Made by a program: the position numbers and the translations under genes
Shown: positions 6,253-13,921 of the stretch, piece after piece
Layout: the number at the start of each line of letters is the position of its first letter
Position numbering within the stretch: position 1 is the first letter of the stretch
Notes under the pieces: model-generated
Seen by the model: only the letters and a program-made list of their open reading frames with translations
What the model was told of the DNA's origin: nothing
Database searches by the model: none
Assembly: GCA_947503585.1 (NCBI GenBank)
Contig: CANNEJ010000007.1
Location: 1 to 15,221, forward strand
Direction of reading: 5' to 3'
DNA length: 15,221 nucleotides
Origin: Anaerolineales bacterium
GTDB lineage: Bacteria > Chloroflexota > Anaerolineae > Anaerolineales > UBA11657

Positions 6253-7941
6253 CTAGGAAAAGTGCCCGCGCAGGTCTCCGCCGCGGCTGGGGTTGCGCAA
6301 CTTTCGCAGTGCTTTGGCTTCAATTTGGCGCACGCGCTCACGCGTCAGGTTAAGTGTGGATCCAATTTCCTCAAGGGTCCGGATTTTGCCATCCGTAAGC
6401 CCATAGCGCATATCAATTATCCGGCGCTCATTTTCCAACAGCAGGCCCAAGCTCTGGCGTATGGCATCCCGTGTCCCGTTCGCAGATGCTTGCTCGCTCA
6501 CCGCGGCCACGCCAGTATCTGCAGTAATGTCAGCGAGTTCTCCGTCAGCCTCAGTTCTTCCCATGGGGGCATCCAGAGACACCGTTTCTTCTGTGAGCTG
6601 GATGGTCTTGATAATCTTGCGCTTGGCAAGATCCAGCTTGTGTTTCAGTTCCGGCTCCATGATGCCCGTGCCCGCCAGCGCCAGGCGCGCCGCGTCAATC
6701 TCTGCCGGCGCGAACTCCTCAATTTCAAGTGCCAGCTCTTCCAAGCGCGGTTCCCGGCCCAACTGCTGCGTCAAGTGGCGGCGCGCCCGGTTGATGCGGT
6801 TGATGGCCTCAGTCATGTGCACCGGAATGCGGATGGTGCGTGCCTGGTCTGCAATAGAGCGTGTGATGGACTGCCGGATCCACCACGTGGCATACGTACT
6901 TAACCGGAAGCCGCGTGCCGGGTCATACTTCTTCACGCCTTTCATCAAACCAATATTGCCCTCTTGAATCAGGTCAAGCATCGACATGCCGCTGGAAAAA
7001 TAACGCTTGGCCACGCTGACCACCAGGCGCAAGTTGCTGCGCACCAACGTATCGGTGGCTTGTTCAGAGTGGCGCTGCACTTCGGCCGCGTCCCACGGCA
7101 CTGCACCGCGCTTTGGCAGCATCACCTCCAGCACGGAAGCGGCCGGCAGGCTGCGCGCGCGTGTGACCTTGCGCGCCAGTTCCACCTGCACATTCAGCGG
7201 CAGCAAATACAAGCCGCGCACAACATACAGCAAACTCTCCGCCACAACATTCCAGGCCGGGTCGGTTCCCCAGCGCCCGTTATGCAGCCAGCCCCGCACC
7301 ACCGAATGCGCCGGCCAACCGCGGCCAATGCGCAGTGTGGTTGCCTCCTCTAGCACAGCGGAAAAATTCAGCGGCTGCCCCGCTGCGCGCTTGCGCTCCT
7401 TTGCAAGCAAACTCCAATGCGCACTGATGGCCGCCCAAAGCCGCCGCAGCAGCTCCTTGTCGCTGCTTGCCGGTCCCCGGCCATCCACACCCTCAGCTTT
7501 GATTTTTGTAAACCAATGTTCAGCCGAAATTTGAAGCGCAAGCCACAGTTCTTGCTCGCCGGTTAGCAGTTCGCCACGCCCAATCTCGCGCAGGTACATG
7601 CGCACCGGGTCATCGGCAGCAGCCAGCGCTGCTTCGCCGATGGAGGCTTCTTCGTCGGCCGCGCTTCCCAAATCCGCGCCGTCATCTTCATCTTCAACTT
7701 CATCTTCATCCTCGCCTTCAAATTCGGTTTCGGATTCACTTTCAGCTTCCGATCCTGAATCAGCACCCGCTGCAACCTGCCTGCCCGCTGCATTCAGGCC
7801 GGCAGTGTTGCGAAGCAGCCACGCGTGTGCACCGTCGGCCAGGTCGGTTGCGCTGCTGTCGGCCGCAGGGCCAAGCACCTTTTTTATAAGTGCTGGCGAG
7901 TGCCGCGGCTTCGGTTTTGGGGCGGATTTTCGGGGTGGCAT
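6253..7941 (-). CDS. sigA: Primary (housekeeping) RNA polymerase sigma factor, sigma-70 family (562 aa)
   Basis: This factor directs RNA polymerase to most promoters. Region 1.2 starts at DPVRMYLREIG (111-121). Region 2 runs from about 297, with NLRLVVSVAKRYF and DLIQEGNIGLMKGVKKYDP, to the -10-reading YATWWIRQSITRSIADQARTIRIPVHM (350-376). Region 3 follows at about 380-470 and region 4 at 498-551 with the TLEEIGSTLNLTRERVRQIE helix-turn-helix. The near-consensus regions 2.3-2.4 and the presence of region 1.2 mark a primary factor, not an alternative one. Region 1.1 is replaced by a basic N-terminus and an acidic low-complexity tract (62-99). A non-conserved insert of about 150 residues lies between 1.2 and 2.1 (145-295). 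Region 3 carries an extra helix (about 418-448). The ATG is 14 bases after the dnaG stop, as in a dnaG-rpoD operon. It could equally be labelled rpoD. Confidence 0.97.
   Translation of the reverse strand: MPPRKSAPKPKPRHSPALIKKVLGPAADSSATDLADGAHAWLLRNTAGLNAAGRQVAAGADSGSEAESESETEFEGEDEDEVEDEDDGADLGSAADEEASIGEAALAAADDPVRMYLREIGRGELLTGEQELWLALQISAEHWFTKIKAEGVDGRGPASSDKELLRRLWAAISAHWSLLAKERKRAAGQPLNFSAVLEEATTLRIGRGWPAHSVVRGWLHNGRWGTDPAWNVVAESLLYVVRGLYLLPLNVQVELARKVTRARSLPAASVLEVMLPKRGAVPWDAAEVQRHSEQATDTLVRSNLRLVVSVAKRYFSSGMSMLDLIQEGNIGLMKGVKKYDPARGFRLSTYATWWIRQSITRSIADQARTIRIPVHMTEAINRINRARRHLTQQLGREPRLEELALEIEEFAPAEIDAARLALAGTGIMEPELKHKLDLAKRKIIKTIQLTEETVSLDAPMGRTEADGELADITADTGVAAVSEQASANGTRDAIRQSLGLLLENERRIIDMRYGLTDGKIRTLEEIGSTLNLTRERVRQIEAKALRKLRNPSRGGDLRGHFS
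7682..7717. repeat. Imperfect hexanucleotide tandem repeat inside sigA
   Basis: Six successive hexamers on the plus strand are TCATCT, TCATCT, TCAACT, TCATCT, TCATCC, TCGCCT. On the coding strand they give a GATGAA-type repeat encoding alternating Glu and Asp in the acidic tract of the sigma factor (about residues 75-86). Each unit is six bases, so gain or loss would change length by two residues without a frameshift. Confidence 0.8.
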
Positions 7942-7955
7942 GCGAATGGCTAAGT

Positions 7956-9866
7956 TTACAGTCCACTGGAAATTTTGTCGCGCCGCGAGACCGGCGCCAG
8001 ATACCTTTGGATGCGCTGCAGCCCCAAGGTCAGTGTGCCGGCATTGTGTTCGGGATTTTGTTCGCCTACATCCGGCACTGCCCCATCCTGCTCGGCAATA
8101 AACTGCAGTTCGGTGAGGCGCTGCCGGATTGCACGCTGGCGCAGGCGCACTGCCGAATTCACCAAGTCCCGCTGCACGCGTTCTTCGGGCGATGCCGATT
8201 TCCGGCCAAGCTCCAGCAGTGCCTGCAGTATATCTGCCAGGGCGGGCTCAATATGCGCGTTTAGATAATCCTGCGGCTCCGCGTCCATTTGCTCCAGCGC
8301 TGAAGTTAACTGCTGGAACACCAAACTGTATTGCGTCTCGGCGAAGTCGTTGCGGCCAAGCACCGGCTGCTGCAGCTCGCGCAGCTGGCGGTTGATCTGC
8401 GCCAGCTGCCCCGGCGCATTCACCAGCGCCGCCAGGCAATGGGTCTCAAGCGCGTTCAAGCTGGTGGTGGCCGGCTCCACGGCTGCCGCCAGAGCAGCTG
8501 CCGCCGGCAAAGGCTGCGGGCGCAGCTGACGCGGGCTTGCAGTCTGCACCAGCGTGCGTTCATCCACTTGCAGCAAGCGCGCCAGTTTTTGAATGTACGC
8601 GCCACGCTCGGTCGGGTGGCTCACATCCTGAATGATCGGCAGCAGAACATCACTCAGCTCCGCCTTCACTTTGGCGCTTTTCAAGTCACGCCCCGCAGCC
8701 AGCGTGTTCATCACAAAATCCACAACCGGCTGCGCGTTGGCAACTGCAGCACGCCAGGCATCCGGATCTTTGGCAATCAACTCATCGGGGTCCATGCCCG
8801 CCGGCAGCGCTGCCACGCGAATATCCAGCTTCAAGCGCGCTTCATTGCGCACCAGCCCGCGCGGATCAAAAGCCGGCGTCTCCTCGCGCTCGCCATCCTC
8901 GCGCGCAACATTCAAGCTGCGCATCACGGCCTGTGCACCGGCAGCGTCCGCGTCCAGCGCCAGCACAATGCGCGGATTGCCGCTGCGCACCAATTGCAGC
9001 TGGCGGTCGCTGAGCGCTGTTCCCATCGGCGAGACCACATTCACAAACCCGGCCTGGTGCGCGCCAATCACATCCATGTAGCCTTCCACCAGCACAGCTT
9101 CGCGCTGGTCCAACACGGCCTTGCGCGCAAAGTCCAACCCGTAAAGCAGCGCGCCCTTCGTGAACAACTCCGTTTGCGGCGAGTTGAGGTACTTGGGGTT
9201 GTCCGCGGGATTTAGCGCCCGCGCGCCAAAACCAACCGTGCGCCCCTCGCGGTCGCGAATGGGAAACATGAGCCGGTTGCGAAACCGGTCGCGCGGCGGG
9301 CCGTCATCAGTCTGGTTGATCAGGCCCGCCGCAGCCAGATCCTCGATTGCGTAGCCACTCTCGCGAAAAAACTTCAAGCCGGCATCCCAGCTGTCAGGTG
9401 CATAGCCGAGCACAAAGCGCTGCTGCAGCGCGGGTGTGACGCCGCGGCCTTCCAGATACTCGCGCACGCTGCGCGCAGCCGCGCTGTTCAGCAGCGCATT
9501 ATGGTAATAGTTGGCGGCACCGGCCAGCACGGTGCGCAGCCGGTCCTGCACCGCAGATTGTTCCGCAGCGCGCGGGTTGGGCGGAGCCAGCTCCACACCG
9601 GCGCGCTTGGCCAGCCGCTGCACCACCTCAGAAAAAGTAAGCCCTTCGCGGCGCGTGACAAACTCAAAGACATCCCCGCCGGTATTGCATGCGCCAAAAC
9701 AGCGCCAGCGCTGCGTGTCGGCCCACACATAAAAGGACGGCGTCTTCTCGTTGGGGTGGAACGGACAAAAACCGCTGTAGCCGCGCCCGGAGCGGCGCAG
9801 CTTAACGCTCTCGCCGATCAGCTCGACAATATCAATGCGCTCTCGGATGGCGTTCAGGTTGGACAT
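7956..9866 (-). CDS. dnaG: DNA primase (DnaG, 636 aa)
   Basis: DnaG makes the RNA primers for chromosome replication. The N-terminal zinc-binding domain has C34, H37, C56 and C60. The last pair reads CFGAC, so the spacing is C-x3-C where the textbook CHC2 finger has C-x2-C. The polymerase core contains RFRNRLMFPIRD (194-205). The TOPRIM centre has EGYMD with E261, and ALDADAAG with D305 and D307 as metal-binding acids. The C-terminal 200 residues are helical and poorly conserved, as expected for the helicase-interacting domain. The start is the ATG at 9864-9866: an in-frame TGA lies just upstream, and no Shine-Dalgarno is visible. Downstream sigA starts 14 bases on; upstream glyQS ends 97 bases away. 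Length is typical (about 600-640). Confidence 0.97.
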   Translation of the reverse strand: MSNLNAIRERIDIVELIGESVKLRRSGRGYSGFCPFHPNEKTPSFYVWADTQRWRCFGACNTGGDVFEFVTRREGLTFSEVVQRLAKRAGVELAPPNPRAAEQSAVQDRLRTVLAGAANYYHNALLNSAAARSVREYLEGRGVTPALQQRFVLGYAPDSWDAGLKFFRESGYAIEDLAAAGLINQTDDGPPRDRFRNRLMFPIRDREGRTVGFGARALNPADNPKYLNSPQTELFTKGALLYGLDFARKAVLDQREAVLVEGYMDVIGAHQAGFVNVVSPMGTALSDRQLQLVRSGNPRIVLALDADAAGAQAVMRSLNVAREDGEREETPAFDPRGLVRNEARLKLDIRVAALPAGMDPDELIAKDPDAWRAAVANAQPVVDFVMNTLAAGRDLKSAKVKAELSDVLLPIIQDVSHPTERGAYIQKLARLLQVDERTLVQTASPRQLRPQPLPAAAALAAAVEPATTSLNALETHCLAALVNAPGQLAQINRQLRELQQPVLGRNDFAETQYSLVFQQLTSALEQMDAEPQDYLNAHIEPALADILQALLELGRKSASPEERVQRDLVNSAVRLRQRAIRQRLTELQFIAEQDGAVPDVGEQNPEHNAGTLTLGLQRIQRYLAPVSRRDKISSGL

Positions 9867-9962
9867 TAGTTTGGCGCAGCGCTGCTGCTGACCGCGAATT
9901 CAACAATCATGCGTGCAGCCAAACCGGCAGATTGCGAAGGCATACCGCTGCGCCGCGCGCCA
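9867..9962 (-). other. glyQS-dnaG spacer, no supported gene
   Basis: The 96 bases hold one short open frame of 25 codons (ATG at 9941-9943) whose TAA overlaps the dnaG ATG as TAATG. It has no Shine-Dalgarno and no recognisable sequence, so I do not call it a gene. It is only a candidate for translational coupling. I see no terminator-like hairpin or clear promoter. Confidence 0.4.
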
Positions 9963-12962
9963 CTAAAAGCCCTCCAGCTTTGAAAGATCTGCGATCCCGC
10001 TGCCCAATGCTGCCACGCGTTGCAGCAGGCCCAGCCGGTTGCTGCGCACCGCAGCGTCTTCATCCATCACAAGCACGCCCTCAAAAAATTTTACAACCAA
10101 CGGGGCCAGCGGCTGGAATGCGCGCAGCAGCCCGTCCACCGTGCGGTGCTGCGCACAGGCGGCTTCCGCAGCCTGCAAGCCGCGCCACAAATCCTGCTCG
10201 GCTGGGTGCTGCAACGCAGCCGGCAGTACCGGCATTGTGCCGTCCAGTTCGCGCGTCATGCGGGCGCAGCGCGCAAAAGCCTCCAGCAGCGCTGCCCACT
10301 CTGTACGCGCCAGCCATGCTGAAAGCTGCCCGGCCGCCTGCTGCGCAGCGTGGGGATCATGCCCTTGCGCTGCGAGCACGGCCTCCACCACATCATGCCG
10401 GTGGCCGGCTTCCAGCAGCACTCCGCGCAGCCGGCCGGCGATGAAAGCCAGCGCGTCTTGCTGCGCTGTTGCGCCAACGGCCAGCGGCTGGCACGCGGCG
10501 CAAACTGCCAGCGCGTTGCGCAGATCCAACGCCTGCTCACGCCCCAGCAGAATTTGCACCACACCCAGCGCTGCGCGCCGCAAGCCAAACGGGTCCGCCG
10601 AACCGGTGGGCACCAAACCCAGTGCAAAAAGTCCGCACAGCGTATCCAGCCGATCGGCAAGTGCAACGGCCGCAGCCGCAGCTGTTTCGGGCAGCCGGTC
10701 GCCGGCAGCTTGCGGCCAGTAATGCTGCTCGATCGCCTGCGCCACGGCCGCCGGCTCGCCCGCGCGCAAAGCATATTCGCGTCCCATCACGCCTTGCAGC
10801 GCCGTCATCTCCACCACCATGCGGCTGGCCAGATCCGCCTTGCAGAGATGGGCAGCCCGCAGTGCAACCTGCAGCGCGCCGTTGGCAAGCTGCAGCACCG
10901 GCGCCAGGCGCTCAACAATTTGTTCCACGCGCGTGCTCTTGTCCAGCATTGAACCTAACTGCTCATGAAACGTGAGGCGGGCAAGCCGGTCGCGAAAACT
11001 TGCGAGGTCATGGCGCAAGTCATCGCGCACAAAATAACTGGCATCGGCAAAGCGCGCCCGAATAACATGCTCGTTGCCCTCAACCACCTGCGCCAGATTT
11101 ACGGCATCGCCGTTGCGCACGCCCACAAAAAACGGCAGCAACCGGCCCGCCTGCCAAACCGGAAAGTAGCGCTGATGCTGCTTCATCACCGACACCAGCA
11201 CCTCTTGCGGCAGATCCAGAAATGCTTCGTCAAACGCTCCTAAAAATGCGGTCGGGCACTCCACCAGATTGGCAACCTCGGCCAGCAGCGCAGCATCCGC
11301 CGCTAGCGTGCCAGCCACCTGCGCAGCCAGCTGCTGCGCCTGCTCCATGATGATGCGGGCGCGCGTTTCACGCTCGAGCACAATTCCATGCGCCAGCAAA
11401 TTCTGGCGGTAAGTCCCCGCCGCCCCAATCTCAATTGCGTCTCCGCCCGGCGCCGCATCCGAGCGCAGCGCGCGCGAAGCACTGCCGGCTTGCAAGCCGC
11501 CCCACACAAAGGGCAGCGCCTGCGCATCAACCATTGCCGTGATCCAACGCACCGGCCGTGAGAACCCCGGCGCATCCCGCCCCGGCCGCCAGCGCATGCT
11601 CTTCTTAAACTCCAGCGCAGCAATGATGCGCGGCGCCAGTTCAGCCAGCACCGCAGCCAGCGGCTGGCCCTTGGCACGCACCAAAGCCACCACGTATTCG
11701 CCGCCGTCCATGCTGCGCCGCTGCAGCGCAGAAACCGCCACGCCCTTGCCGCGCGCAAAGCCCTGCGCCGCCTTGGTGGGCTGCCCCGCAGCATCAAACG
11801 CATTGCTCACCGCCGGCCCGCGCGCCACCGTCTCCGCATCCGGCTGCAGCGCCGGCAACCCGGCAATGCTCACCGCCAGGCGGCGCGGCGTTCCATTCAC
11901 AACAATCTCGCCATGCGCCAGCCGTTCAGCCAGCAGCATTTGCGGCAGCATTAATTCCAGCTGCGCAATCGCGCCGTCCACATCCGCAGCGGGCAACTCC
12001 TCCGTGCCAATCTCAAGCAAAAAGGTGGCCGGCGCCTTTGCCAGCGGCAGCTGTAGTGCCGGCCCGGCTGCCGGCCCGGCAGCATCCGCCAGCAATGGAT
12101 GGCCCAGCTCCGCGCGCTGCGCGCGCCACGCTTCGGCCACCTGCCGCGTCAGGTTGCGCATGCGCTTAAAAAACTGCGCGCGCTCGGTGACGCCCACCGC
12201 ACCGCGCGTATCCAGCACATTGAATGCATGCGAGCAGCGCAGCACGTTGTCATAAGCCGGCAGCACCAGCCCGGCAGCCAGCACCGCCCGCGCCTCGCTT
12301 TCATAAGAATCAAACTGCGCGCGCAGGCGCTCGACATCCGCCACTTCAAAATAGTACTTGCTGTACTCCTGCTCAGACTGCAGGTTTACATCCGCGTATG
12401 TGACTGCGGCACTCCAGCGAATATCCCGAAAGCCGCGCACGCGCTGCAGCGCAATCAGAATGCGCTCCAGGCCGTAAGTGATCTCGACCGAAACCGGATC
12501 GAGCACCAGCCCGCCCGCCTGCTGGAAGTAGGTGAACTGCGTGATCTCCTGCCCATCCAGCCACACCTCCCAGCCCAGGCCCCATGCACCCAGCGCGGGC
12601 GACTCCCAGTTGTCTTCCACAAAGCGCACATCATGCGCGGCCAGATTCAAGCCCAGCGCCTGCAGCGATTCCAAATACAGTTCTTGCGGATTGCCGGGGT
12701 CCGGCTTGAGGATCACTTGATACTGAAAGTGCTGCTGCAAGCGGTTGGGGTTCTCGCCATAACGCCCGTCATCGGGCCGGATGGACGGCTCCACATACGC
12801 AACGTTCCACGGCTCAGGGCCCAGCACGCGCAGCGCCGTCGCCGGGTTCATTGTGCCGGCACCCACCTGATGGTTGTAGGGCTGCCAAATGAGGCAGCCG
12901 TGCTGCGCCCAGAAGCGGTCGAGCGCCATCACCACTTCTTGAAAAGTCAGGCTAGCAGACAT
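9963..12962 (-). CDS. glyQS: Glycyl-tRNA synthetase, alpha and beta subunits fused in one chain (GlyQS, 999 aa)
   Basis: The bacterial-type class II glycyl-tRNA synthetase is usually an alpha2-beta2 enzyme from separate glyQ and glyS genes; here one frame encodes both. Residues 1 to about 287 are the catalytic alpha part: LTFQEVVMALDRFWAQHGC at 5-23, QPYNHQVGAGTMNPAT at 27-42, AYVEPSIRPDDGRYGENPNR at 55-74, and EITYGLERI near 160-168. An Ala/Pro/Gly-rich linker (about 288-310) joins it to the beta part, which begins FLLEIGTEELPAADV (314-328). The beta part holds CKADLASRMVVEMTALQG (from 707), ADPFGLRRAALG (from 789) and FFEGVLVMDED (from 959). The frame is open upstream to 13202 but would overlap recO. 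The ATG at 12960-12962 gives the expected alpha N-terminus, although no Shine-Dalgarno is seen. No T-box lies upstream. Fused GlyQS is known elsewhere, for instance in Chlamydia. Confidence 0.97.
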   Translation of the reverse strand: MSASLTFQEVVMALDRFWAQHGCLIWQPYNHQVGAGTMNPATALRVLGPEPWNVAYVEPSIRPDDGRYGENPNRLQQHFQYQVILKPDPGNPQELYLESLQALGLNLAAHDVRFVEDNWESPALGAWGLGWEVWLDGQEITQFTYFQQAGGLVLDPVSVEITYGLERILIALQRVRGFRDIRWSAAVTYADVNLQSEQEYSKYYFEVADVERLRAQFDSYESEARAVLAAGLVLPAYDNVLRCSHAFNVLDTRGAVGVTERAQFFKRMRNLTRQVAEAWRAQRAELGHPLLADAAGPAAGPALQLPLAKAPATFLLEIGTEELPAADVDGAIAQLELMLPQMLLAERLAHGEIVVNGTPRRLAVSIAGLPALQPDAETVARGPAVSNAFDAAGQPTKAAQGFARGKGVAVSALQRRSMDGGEYVVALVRAKGQPLAAVLAELAPRIIAALEFKKSMRWRPGRDAPGFSRPVRWITAMVDAQALPFVWGGLQAGSASRALRSDAAPGGDAIEIGAAGTYRQNLLAHGIVLERETRARIIMEQAQQLAAQVAGTLAADAALLAEVANLVECPTAFLGAFDEAFLDLPQEVLVSVMKQHQRYFPVWQAGRLLPFFVGVRNGDAVNLAQVVEGNEHVIRARFADASYFVRDDLRHDLASFRDRLARLTFHEQLGSMLDKSTRVEQIVERLAPVLQLANGALQVALRAAHLCKADLASRMVVEMTALQGVMGREYALRAGEPAAVAQAIEQHYWPQAAGDRLPETAAAAAVALADRLDTLCGLFALGLVPTGSADPFGLRRAALGVVQILLGREQALDLRNALAVCAACQPLAVGATAQQDALAFIAGRLRGVLLEAGHRHDVVEAVLAAQGHDPHAAQQAAGQLSAWLARTEWAALLEAFARCARMTRELDGTMPVLPAALQHPAEQDLWRGLQAAEAACAQHRTVDGLLRAFQPLAPLVVKFFEGVLVMDEDAAVRSNRLGLLQRVAALGSGIADLSKLEGF

Positions 12963-13048
12963 GCTTGAGATCGGGGGTAATCGTTGCGCACAGCAACGGG
13001 TCAGGCGCGTTGCAAACTGCTGCCCAGGTGCAGCCGGCTGCCCGCTGC
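12963..13048 (-). other. recO-glyQS spacer with a small hairpin and a palindrome
   Basis: The 86 bases carry no gene. They contain a perfect 6-base-pair stem CGTTGC/GCAACG with a 5-base loop (12982-12998) and a 12-base perfect palindrome GCAGCCGGCTGC (13030-13041). Neither is followed by a T-run, so no intrinsic terminator is supported. The region is far too short, and lacks the conserved motifs, for a glycine T-box leader. Confidence 0.45.
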
Positions 13049-13816
13049 TTACGCACTTGCAGTGCGCCGCACGTGGTTTAGAAAGTCCACCGACTTTAAG
13101 CTGCGCTCCAACGCGACGGTGATGTAGCGCAAAAGCAAAAGCTCCAACTCGCGCGCCACGCCCGGGCTCACGCGCAAATCCATCAGCCGCGAGTGCGGGC
13201 AACTTTCCATGTGGCGCAGCACCTTAAGTGCGCCGAGACTTATTGCCAGCGCGCCGGCGCGCCCGCTGCCACACGGCGGGCAGGCCACGCCGCCGGCAAG
13301 CGGGTCAAAATACTGCGCCCGCGCCGTGATCGCACAGCCGCGCACAACACAGCGGCGCAGCTCCGGCTGGTATCCCGCCAGCCCCAGCAGCTGGGCCTCA
13401 AAGTAGCGCGCGGTTAGTTCGGGCTGCGCCGATTCGGAAAGCCAGCCAAGCGCGGATGAAAATAATTGGTAGAGGTCCGGGCTGGATTCCTGCTCGGGCG
13501 TAAAGCGGTCCAGCAATTCAGCAAAGTAGGTGGCATAACTGCTACGCTCCAGATTCTCGCGGACGGGGCGATGCGCAGCAATCGTGTCCGCTTGCGTTAA
13601 CAGATGCATATCGCGGCCCTTGGACAGCAGCATGTCCGAGCGCACGAACAGCTCCACATGGCCCGCTTTGCGGCTGGTGGCGCGCCGCACGCCCTTGGCA
13701 AGCACCCGCAGCTTCCCGAGCATGGGCGTGACGAGCGTCAGCATGCGGTCCGCCTCGCCAAACTCCTGCTGGCGCAGCACAATCGCTTCCGTCTTTACCG
13801 TGCGCGCCCGCAACAT
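13049..13816 (-). CDS. recO: DNA repair protein RecO (255 aa)
   Basis: RecO helps load RecA onto SSB-coated single-stranded DNA in the RecF pathway. Residues 1-80 form the OB-fold, opening with TEAIVLRQQEFGEADRMLTL and ending near the usual basic GVRRATSRKAGHVELF stretch (42-57). The helical domain follows with the zinc ligands C156, C161, C179 and C182 (RRCVVRGC and ACPPCG), as in Bacillus and Deinococcus type RecO. The C-terminal RYITVALERSLKSVDFL is typical. Length is normal (about 250). The ATG at 13814-13816 is preceded by a TATACT box at leaderless distance, not by a Shine-Dalgarno. The gene lies between cdd and glyQS as in Bacillota, but era is missing from the cluster. Confidence 0.96.
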   Translation of the reverse strand: MLRARTVKTEAIVLRQQEFGEADRMLTLVTPMLGKLRVLAKGVRRATSRKAGHVELFVRSDMLLSKGRDMHLLTQADTIAAHRPVRENLERSSYATYFAELLDRFTPEQESSPDLYQLFSSALGWLSESAQPELTARYFEAQLLGLAGYQPELRRCVVRGCAITARAQYFDPLAGGVACPPCGSGRAGALAISLGALKVLRHMESCPHSRLMDLRVSPGVARELELLLLRYITVALERSLKSVDFLNHVRRTASA

Positions 13817-13822
13817 GCGGCA

Positions 13823-13831
13823 AGTATACCA
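13823..13831 (-). promoter_or_regulatory. Extended -10 promoter element of recO, predicted leaderless
   Basis: The coding strand reads TGGTATACT: hexamer TATACT (5 of 6 to TATAAT) with an upstream TG extension. Six bases separate it from the recO ATG, so the normal start of transcription would be the A of the ATG. No good TTGACA-like -35 lies 16-18 bases further up; an extended -10 can act without one. Confidence 0.55.
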
Positions 13832-13857
13832 ACGCGACCGAATTGAACAGGATTATT

Positions 13858-13874
13858 TGCGCTGCCGCAGCGCA
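13858..13874. repeat. Perfect 7-bp stem with 3-base loop upstream of recO
   Basis: TGCGCTG, loop CCG, CAGCGCA on the plus strand. On the minus (transcribed) strand it is followed by AAATAATCC, not a T-run, so it is not a standard intrinsic terminator for cdd. It sits about 27 bases upstream of the recO -10 box. Confidence 0.5.
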
Positions 13875-13897
13875 CCGGACACAATTTTCGTGTGGAT

Positions 13898-13916
13898 GCT
13901 GCCCGTCAGCGGGAGC
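13898..13916. repeat. GC-rich stem-loop in the cdd-recO gap
   Basis: On the plus strand GCT, a bulged G, CCCG, loop TCAG, CGGG, AGC. It has seven pairs with one bulge, is the middle of three inverted repeats in this gap, and has no T-run beside it. Confidence 0.35.
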
Positions 13917-13921
13917 CGACA

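Noticed and set aside
8331..9215. 294-codon plus-strand frame antisense to dnaG
   Set aside because: Same kind of shadow; it lies entirely inside dnaG, which has all catalytic residues.
12099..12968. 289-codon plus-strand frame antisense to the GlyQ part
   Set aside because: Shadow of glyQS with no domain and no ribosome site of note.
12963..13048. Possible glycine T-box leader upstream of glyQS
   Set aside because: Only 86 bases separate recO and glyQS, too short for a T-box, and neither a specifier stem nor the conserved core or a terminator is present.
12963..13202. 80-residue N-terminal extension of GlyQS to 13202
   Set aside because: It overlaps the end of recO and has no similarity to GlyQ, which begins properly at the ATG at 12960-12962.
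13858..13874. 7-bp hairpin upstream of recO as an intrinsic terminator of cdd
   Set aside because: On the transcribed strand it is followed by AAATAATCC, not by a T-run.
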